Both the position numbers and the translations under genes were made by a program. The notes under the pieces were generated by a model. It made no database searches, was not told the origin of the DNA, and saw only the letters and a program-made list of their open reading frames with translations. Positions 6,037 to 10,393 of a stretch of DNA of 10,393 bases are shown here, piece by piece. The stretch's first letter is position 1, and each line of letters starts with the position of its first letter. The DNA lies in contig CABUUD010000062.1 in assembly GCA_902494585.1 (NCBI GenBank), positions 1 to 10,393 of the forward strand, written 5' to 3'. The DNA comes from an uncultured Collinsella sp. (GTDB lineage Bacteria > Actinomycetota > Coriobacteriia > Coriobacteriales > Coriobacteriaceae).

Positions 6037-7059
6037 ATGCCGGACAACGGATTGATTCAAAAGAAAGATGCGCACGAGATGGCTCATGGGCGTCCTGTCC
6101 AGATAACCGAGCACACGGCGGTAACCGAGCTGCAGCCCAGTCTGTCCGATGTCGTGTGCGCAAACAAAAAGCTGCAGATTGGCTTTATCGTTGCGCTCGT
6201 GGTCCTGGCGCTGCTGTCGGGCTTTGTAGCTCGTCCGCATTTCGCCGATACCAAAACTTGGGACTCCACCATCGAGGTCATCGACCAAAAGAAGGGTAAC
6301 GTACTGGCGCTCACGACCTCGTGCGTGGCGCTGTCTGCGGGCATTACCGCGCTGCCGGGTGATACGGGAACGCCGGTTGCCGAGCAGCTCGCGCAGCTTT
6401 CAGGCAACCTTGGTATCGTGCTTGCCGTGCTCTACCTCGAGAAATACCTGCTAACCATTTTGTGGTCGGTTGGCTTGGGCATCTTAATCCCGTTTGCGTT
6501 GGTGCTCTTTGCGGTGTCGCTCGGCATTCACGGGCGCTGGAGCACGAGCGCTGTCCTGCGCCGTGTGGCGACACGCGTGCTGGTAGTTGCCGTGATCGGC
6601 ATGGCGTTGGTGCCTGCAAGCGTTTGGGTGTCGCAGAAGGTCGATGAAACGTATCGCGTAAGTATTGAGCAAGCTGAGCAAAAGGCTGCGGACGCGGCCG
6701 ACACCACGGACAAGTCAGCCGAGACCAGCTCAAAATCGAACAAGAATAAATCCGAGACCACGGAGTCCAAAAACGTACTTGAGCAGTTGACTGATGGGGC
6801 ATCGAGCCTTGTTAAGTCGGTGACCAGCGGCGCCAAGCAGATGACCGATGAGATCGTGCGGCAGGTGACCGATCTGATTGAAGGCGTCATCGTGATGATC
6901 GTGACTTCGTGCGTTATCCCGCTGCTGGTGCTCGTGGCGTTTCTGTGGCTGGGCCATACCCTGCTGGGGATCGATATTTCCGGCCCGGCGAACTATTTGA
7001 CGGGCCGCTTTCTGAGCGCTCCTTCCAAGCACGCCAAAAAGGGCGGACAGTCCGAGTAG
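6037..7059 (+). CDS. Multi-pass membrane protein of unknown function
   Basis: I do not recognise a named family. The protein has 340 residues. A hydrophilic N-terminus (1-45) is followed by a clear membrane segment at 46-65, a moderately hydrophobic stretch at 88-106 ending in GITALPGDTGTP, two adjacent membrane segments at about 124-164 containing LYLEKYLLT, another at 180-199, and a last one at about 282-308. Between the last two lies a long soluble stretch (205-280) rich in Ala, Ser, Thr, Lys and Glu that is probably helical. The C-terminus is basic (KHAKKGG). No catalytic motif is visible. The start is well supported by AGGAGG seven bases upstream. The gene has its own -10 box and a strong terminator and is flanked by short repeats, so it is probably an independent unit lying between two parts of the lac regulon. 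A link to lactose use is unproven. Confidence 0.85.
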   Translation: MPDNGLIQKKDAHEMAHGRPVQITEHTAVTELQPSLSDVVCANKKLQIGFIVALVVLALLSGFVARPHFADTKTWDSTIEVIDQKKGNVLALTTSCVALSAGITALPGDTGTPVAEQLAQLSGNLGIVLAVLYLEKYLLTILWSVGLGILIPFALVLFAVSLGIHGRWSTSAVLRRVATRVLVVAVIGMALVPASVWVSQKVDETYRVSIEQAEQKAADAADTTDKSAETSSKSNKNKSETTESKNVLEQLTDGASSLVKSVTSGAKQMTDEIVRQVTDLIEGVIVMIVTSCVIPLLVLVAFLWLGHTLLGIDISGPANYLTGRFLSAPSKHAKKGGQSE

Positions 7060-7093
7060 GCGGCAAAGCGATCCTTGGAAAACCAACCGTAAG

Positions 7094-7129
7094 AAGGGCG
7101 GCCGAGATGCGTTCTCGGCCGCCCTTTTT
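7094..7129 (+). terminator. Rho-independent terminator after the membrane-protein gene
   Basis: A perfect 12-bp stem, GGGCGGCCGAGA (7096-7107) with 7113-7124, has a 5-nt loop TGCGT and is followed by TTTTTGTTTG. Two further A-T pairs can extend it. It insulates the lacA unit from the upstream gene. Confidence 0.95.
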
Positions 7130-7198
7130 GTTTGTTGAATACGTGACAAGCTGGGCATTCCCTGAATCCAAACGGTCAGCAATCATCCGTAAACGGTA

Positions 7199-7276
7199 TT
7201 TGTTCAAAAAAGAACAAAGATAAACAAATAGTTGTTGCAGTTACTGTTCGAATGTGTTCAAATAAACATGAACAGT
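7199..7276 (+). promoter_or_regulatory. lacA leader with GTTC/GAAC inverted and direct repeats
   Basis: Three elements are visible: a perfect palindrome TTTGTTC-AAAAAA-GAACAAA (7199-7218); the direct repeat TGTTCGAATGTGTTCA (7245-7260), matching 13 of 16 positions of the lacF leader motif; and an outer inverted pair ACTGTTC (7243-7249) / GAACAGT (7270-7276). TGTTCTTTTTTG, seen before lacF, is present here on the opposite strand (7205-7216). A weak promoter, TTGCAG (7235-7240) and TCAAAT (7258-7263) at 17-bp spacing, would lie inside this region. Regulation shared with lacF is the natural reading. Confidence 0.55.
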
Positions 7277-7368
7277 GAAGAACCGCACATTCAGATGCCC
7301 GGACCTGAACGCGATTCAACACTTCCAAACAGAAACTACGCACCTGCGTATCTCTCAAGGAGGATGTC

Positions 7369-7797
7369 ATGAGGGTTGTAATCGCTTCCGATGCCGACGG
7401 TATGTCGATGAAGGAGTCCATCAAGGAGATGCTCATCGCCGACGGTCACGAGGTCGTCGACTATTCCGAGACCCCTGCCGCGGACTTTGTCGATTCCGCG
7501 ACCGCCGTTGCCAAGGACCTGCTGGAGCACAAGGATTCCCAGGGCTTCGCATTCGATAAGTACGGCGTCGGCTCCTATATGGCCGCCGTCAAGATTAAGG
7601 GCATGGTCGTCGCCAACATTTCCGACGAGCGTTCCGCCTACATGACCCGCGAGCACAACGGCTCGCGCATGGTCACCATGGGCCCGGGCGTTGTGGGCAC
7701 CGAGGTCGCCAAGAAGATCGCCCGCGAGTTCCTGCGCGCCCAGTACGCAGGCGGCCGTCACCAGATCCGTGTCGACATGCTCAACAAGATGGCCTAA
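7369..7797 (+). CDS. lacA: Galactose-6-phosphate isomerase subunit LacA
   Basis: With LacB this forms the heteromeric cytoplasmic enzyme that converts galactose 6-phosphate to tagatose 6-phosphate. At 142 residues it matches the usual LacA length. The RpiB/LacA/LacB fold is shown by the N-terminal VVIASDADG, the central KIKGMVVANISDERSAYMTR and the characteristic end GGRHQIRVDMLNKM. His96 in REHNGSR fits the LacA histidine assigned to sugar-ring opening in the known LacAB structure. The position where RpiB and LacB carry a catalytic cysteine is Asp63 here, as expected for the subunit that needs LacB. The ATG at 7369 follows a strong AAGGAGGA. It is the first gene of the lacA-lacB-lacX-lacC unit. 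Confidence 0.95.
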   Translation: MRVVIASDADGMSMKESIKEMLIADGHEVVDYSETPAADFVDSATAVAKDLLEHKDSQGFAFDKYGVGSYMAAVKIKGMVVANISDERSAYMTREHNGSRMVTMGPGVVGTEVAKKIAREFLRAQYAGGRHQIRVDMLNKMA

Positions 7798-7860
7798 CGA
7801 GAGCCACCGAGAACTCGAACTTCTACCTCAACTTGTGAATTCAGACGAAAGGACGTTCTG

Positions 7861-8385
7861 ATGAAGAAGACCATCGCAATCGGTTGCGACCATATCGTTA
7901 CGGACGAGAAGATCTATCTGGCCGACCGCCTGGAGCAGGCTGGCTACAAGGTGCTCGACTGCGGTACCTACAGCCACACCCGTACGCACTATCCCATCTA
8001 CGGTAAGGCCGTGGGCGAGGCTGTTGCCAGCGGCAAGGCCGACTTTGGCGTGGCCCTGTGCGGCACCGGCATCGGCATCACCAACGCCGTCAACAAGGTT
8101 CCCGGCGCCCGCTGCGCTCTGGTTCGCGACATGACCTCTGCCCTGTATGCCCGTCGCGAGCTCAACGCCAACATCGTGGGCTTTGGCGGCAAGATTACCG
8201 GCGAGTTCCTGATGGCCGATATCATGCTTGCCTTCCTGGAGGAGCCTTACGAGAAGACCCCCGAGCACGATGCCCTGATCGCCAAGATCGATGCCTGCAA
8301 CAAGGCCGACGCCGAGGCTCAGGCCGACCCGCACTTCTTTGACGAGTTCCTCGAGAAGTGGGACCGCGGCGAATACCATGATTAG
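7861..8385 (+). CDS. lacB: Galactose-6-phosphate isomerase subunit LacB
   Basis: Partner of LacA in converting galactose 6-phosphate to tagatose 6-phosphate. It has 174 residues, near the usual 171. The start MKKTIAIGCDHIVT contains the Asp10-His11 pair of the family. The stretch CGTYSHTRTHYPIYG (34-48) and the catalytic-cysteine loop CGTGIGITNAVNKVPG (67-82, Cys67) follow. The C-terminus FFDEFLEKWDRGEYHD is diagnostic for LacB rather than ribose-5-phosphate isomerase B. The ATG at 7861 has AAAGGA at 7848-7853. It follows lacA after 63 bp with no terminator between, so the two are surely co-transcribed. Confidence 0.96.
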   Translation: MKKTIAIGCDHIVTDEKIYLADRLEQAGYKVLDCGTYSHTRTHYPIYGKAVGEAVASGKADFGVALCGTGIGITNAVNKVPGARCALVRDMTSALYARRELNANIVGFGGKITGEFLMADIMLAFLEEPYEKTPEHDALIAKIDACNKADAEAQADPHFFDEFLEKWDRGEYHD

Positions 8386-8417
8386 CGGGTATCCGGCGTA
8401 ATTAACTAGTCCGTTGA

Positions 8418-8454
8418 CGGCTCGCGTTTCTGTGAGGGGGCGCGGGCCGGTTTT
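8418..8454 (+). terminator. Weak terminator or attenuator between lacB and lacX
   Basis: A 9-bp GC stem with one G-U pair, CGGCTCGCG (8418-8426) / CGCGGGCCG (8441-8449), has a 14-nt loop and a short TTTT run (8451-8454). It lies 33 bp after the lacB stop codon. The T-run is short, so partial read-through into lacX and lacC is likely. Confidence 0.5.
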
Positions 8455-8504
8455 CTATCAGCCCTATTGACTTGGCGGGCTGTCGTAAGAAAGGGAAGGC
8501 TCCT

Positions 8505-9386
8505 ATGGAGTTTGTTCTTGATAACGGTTCTATTCGCGTAGCACTGAGCACGGCTGGCGGCTCGTTCACCTCAATTGTGGCCGACGGTCGCGAGTATCTG
8601 TGGCAGGGTGACCCGGCGGTCTGGTCGGGCCAGGCACCCATTTGTTTCCCGATCTGCGGCGGCCTTCGTGACGGTCGCGCAATGACCATGGGCGGCCGCG
8701 AGGTCAAGCTTGCCCGTCACGGCTTTGCTCGCAAACAGGAGTGGAAGCTCGAGGAGCAGGGCGACAACATGGTCGCGCTGAGCCTAAGCTCTGCCGACCA
8801 TGCCGAGTTGCTCGATCAGTACCCGTATCCGTTTAAGATCGTTGCTCGTTACACGATCGATGCGGAGAAGGTGGCCGTGTCGTACGAGGTGACCAATGAG
8901 GGCACCGAAGACATGCCGTTCTTTGTGGGCGGTCACCCTGGCTTTAAGTGCCCGCTTGACGAGGGCGAGTCCTATGACGACTACGAGCTCCGTTTTGAGC
9001 AGCGCGAGGCCGCCGAGCTCTGTACTGCCGTTCCCTCGACGGGCCTGATTGATGTTGAGCATCGCAGCAAGAACCCGATGGTTGGCCATGACCTGCCGCT
9101 GACCCACGAACTCTTTGACTTCGCAGAGACCATCTTTGACGTGCTCGAGAGCCGCGTGGTTACGCTGACCAAGAAGGCCGAGGACAAGGGCGTGCGCCTG
9201 ACGTTCCCCGATATGCCGTACCTGATTGTGTGGAGCAAGCCCGAGGGGGACTTTGTGGCCGTGGAACCGTGGGGCGGCCTGTCCACCTGCTCCGACGAGG
9301 ACGATATTCTGGAGCACAAGCGCGGCTGCCTGGTGGCCAAGCCGGGGGAGACCGTTACCCGCGGCTTTGATATCGAGATCCTTTAA
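8505..9386 (+). CDS. lacX: Aldose 1-epimerase family protein, LacX-like
   Basis: A cytoplasmic protein of the galactose mutarotase superfamily, which interconverts sugar anomers. Here a hexose or hexose phosphate released from lactose 6-phosphate is the likely substrate. It has 293 residues. Early motifs are YLWQGDPAVWSGQAPICFPI (31-50) and LRDG. The expected active-site residues are His72 in RHGF, His144 in GGHPGF (probable acid) and Glu254 in EPWGG (probable base). The overall pattern resembles LacX, which closes the plasmid lac operon of Lactococcus. The chosen ATG at 8505 is preceded by AAGGGAAGG (8491-8499); an upstream TTG at 8472 would place this ribosome binding site inside the gene. 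The gene lies between lacB and lacC after a weak attenuator-like hairpin. Family assignment is strong, the exact substrate inferred. Confidence 0.88.
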   Translation: MEFVLDNGSIRVALSTAGGSFTSIVADGREYLWQGDPAVWSGQAPICFPICGGLRDGRAMTMGGREVKLARHGFARKQEWKLEEQGDNMVALSLSSADHAELLDQYPYPFKIVARYTIDAEKVAVSYEVTNEGTEDMPFFVGGHPGFKCPLDEGESYDDYELRFEQREAAELCTAVPSTGLIDVEHRSKNPMVGHDLPLTHELFDFAETIFDVLESRVVTLTKKAEDKGVRLTFPDMPYLIVWSKPEGDFVAVEPWGGLSTCSDEDDILEHKRGCLVAKPGETVTRGFDIEIL

Positions 9387-9442
9387 CGAGCTATCGTATG
9401 TTTGGGGCCGCGCGTGTCGTGCCCCGGAAACAGGAGTCCAAC

Positions 9443-10378
9443 ATGATTCTGACCGTTACCATGAACCCGTCGATTGATACGCGCTATCAGCTCGACAAGT
9501 TGATCATCGACGACGTGAACCGCGTGACGCCCGAAAAGACCGCTGGCGGTAAGGGCCTCAACGTGAGCCGCGTGTTGCTGCAGCTGGGAGATGACGTGCT
9601 CGCGACCGGTCTGCTCGGCGGCCACATGGGTGCCTATATGGCCGAGCTCATGGATGCCGACGGCGTCAAGAATGACTTTGTGCCCATCGCCGGTGAGACG
9701 CGCATTTGCCTGAATATTCTGCACGAGGGCAATCAGACCGAGCTGCTGGAGAGCGGCCCGCAGATCGCCCCGGCCGAGCTCGAGGCCTTTACGGCCAAGT
9801 TTGCCGAGCTTGCAGCGAAAGCGGACGTTGTGACGCTTTCGGGCTCGCTGCCGCGTGGTGTCGATGCCGGCTACTATGCCGAGCTCGTCAAGATTGCCGA
9901 GGAGGCGGGCGCCAAGGTGCTGCTCGACACCTCGGGTGCATCGTTGGAAGCCGCGCTGGAGTCCGACGCTAAGCCTGAGCTCGTAAAGCCCAACCTGACC
10001 GAGATCAACGGCCTGCTGGGTACGTCCTTTACGACCGATGATGTCGATGCCCTGCGCGAGGCGCTTGCCGCCGATGACCGTTTTGCCGGTATCCCCTGGG
10101 TTGTCGTTTCGATGGGCGCTGCCGGTTCGGTGGGCTTCCATGAGGGTCGCGCGTTCCGCGCCAAGACGCCCGCGATTGCGGCTGTGAACGCAACGGGTTC
10201 CGGCGACTCGACCATCGCCGGCTTTGCACATGCCATTGCTGCTGGCGCCGACGACGTCACGGTGCTCAAGACCGCCAATACCTGCGGCAAGCTCAACGCC
10301 ATGGATCCCAAGACCGGCCACCTGGTCATGGACCGCTGGGACGAGATCTACAACAACGTTGAAGTAACGGAGCTTTAG
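9443..10378 (+). CDS. lacC: Tagatose-6-phosphate kinase (PfkB family)
   Basis: A cytoplasmic ATP-dependent kinase making tagatose 1,6-bisphosphate from tagatose 6-phosphate. It has 311 residues, the usual LacC length. It starts MILTVTMNPSID, typical of LacC and 1-phosphofructokinase. The first PfkB signature GGKGLN is at 35-40, the substrate-side segment LSGSLPRG at 132-139 and KPNLTE at 182-187. The anion-hole and catalytic-base motif is NATGSGD (249-255), with Asp255 as base. The end, near KTGHLVM, resembles LacC more than FruK. The ATG at 9443 is preceded by AGGAG (9432-9436); an in-frame ATG at 9398 has no such site. It follows lacX after 56 bp that can form only a short GGGGC/GCCCC hairpin. 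The neighbouring lacAB genes favour LacC over FruK. Confidence 0.92.
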   Translation: MILTVTMNPSIDTRYQLDKLIIDDVNRVTPEKTAGGKGLNVSRVLLQLGDDVLATGLLGGHMGAYMAELMDADGVKNDFVPIAGETRICLNILHEGNQTELLESGPQIAPAELEAFTAKFAELAAKADVVTLSGSLPRGVDAGYYAELVKIAEEAGAKVLLDTSGASLEAALESDAKPELVKPNLTEINGLLGTSFTTDDVDALREALAADDRFAGIPWVVVSMGAAGSVGFHEGRAFRAKTPAIAAVNATGSGDSTIAGFAHAIAAGADDVTVLKTANTCGKLNAMDPKTGHLVMDRWDEIYNNVEVTEL

Positions 10379-10393
10379 GGTTACGGCGTCGAG

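Noticed and set aside
8467..8472. TTGACT as a -35 box for lacX
   Set aside because: No -10-like hexamer at 16-18 bp; the corresponding bases are the purine-rich ribosome binding site.
8472..8504. Upstream TTG start for lacX
   Set aside because: It would put the AAGGGAAGG ribosome binding site inside the gene and add eleven residues without family similarity.
9404..9425. GGGGC/GCCCC hairpin between lacX and lacC as a terminator
   Set aside because: The stem is only 5 bp and no T-tract follows.
9398..9442. Upstream ATG start for lacC
   Set aside because: It adds 15 residues before the conserved MILTVTMNPSID start, and the good AGGAG site serves the ATG at 9443.
9383..10321. 312-residue - strand open frame opposite lacC
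   Set aside because: Complete overlap with a PfkB gene that has all its motifs; composition of an antisense shadow.

Overview
The window is high-GC DNA (about 60%) with strong AGGAGG-type ribosome binding sites. It carries a nearly complete lactose phosphotransferase (PTS) / tagatose-6-phosphate pathway. The protein families are those of the streptococcal, lactococcal and staphylococcal lac operons, but the GC content, the LacI-type regulators and the short palindromic repeats suggest a gut actinobacterium of the Collinsella / Coriobacteria type. That organism guess comes from composition and recall, not from a search.

Layout. (1) 1-288: the 3' end of a LacI-family regulator on the + strand. 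(2) 289-555: two copies of a 65-bp inverted repeat set exactly 81 bp apart, then a strong terminator for the leftward operon. (3) 3837 down to 556, - strand: lacE (lactose EIICB) then lacG (6-phospho-beta-galactosidase), with a hairpin between them. (4) 3838-4194: a divergent control region with a candidate lacE promoter and three copies of one operator-like palindrome. (5) 4195-5199: a full-length LacI-family regulator, very probably the local lac repressor. (6) 5200-5413: a leader with GTTC cores repeated on one face of the helix, followed by lacF (lactose EIIA) and a terminator. (7) 5813-6036: an inverted repeat and two short direct repeats. (8) 6037-7059: a multi-pass membrane protein of unknown function with its own -10 box, ribosome binding site and terminator. 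(9) 7130-7368: a second leader rich in GTTC/GAAC motifs. (10) 7369-10378: lacA, lacB, an aldose-1-epimerase-like gene (lacX) and lacC.

How the genes work together. Phosphate passes from HPr to LacF (EIIA) and then to the EIIB domain of LacE, and the EIIC domain takes up lactose as lactose 6-phosphate. LacG cleaves this to glucose and galactose 6-phosphate. LacAB isomerises galactose 6-phosphate to tagatose 6-phosphate, and LacC phosphorylates that to tagatose 1,6-bisphosphate. The aldolase LacD is not in the window and may lie just past the right edge. The lacX product probably acts on sugar anomers.

The pathway is classical. What is unusual is its organisation: it is split into at least three transcription units on both strands, carries a LacI-type rather than a DeoR-type (LacR) regulator, and appears to use two different cis motifs, one around lacE and the regulator and another before lacF and lacA. 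I found no wholly new system. The control DNA, the palindromic repeats and the orphan membrane protein are the parts most worth a second look.
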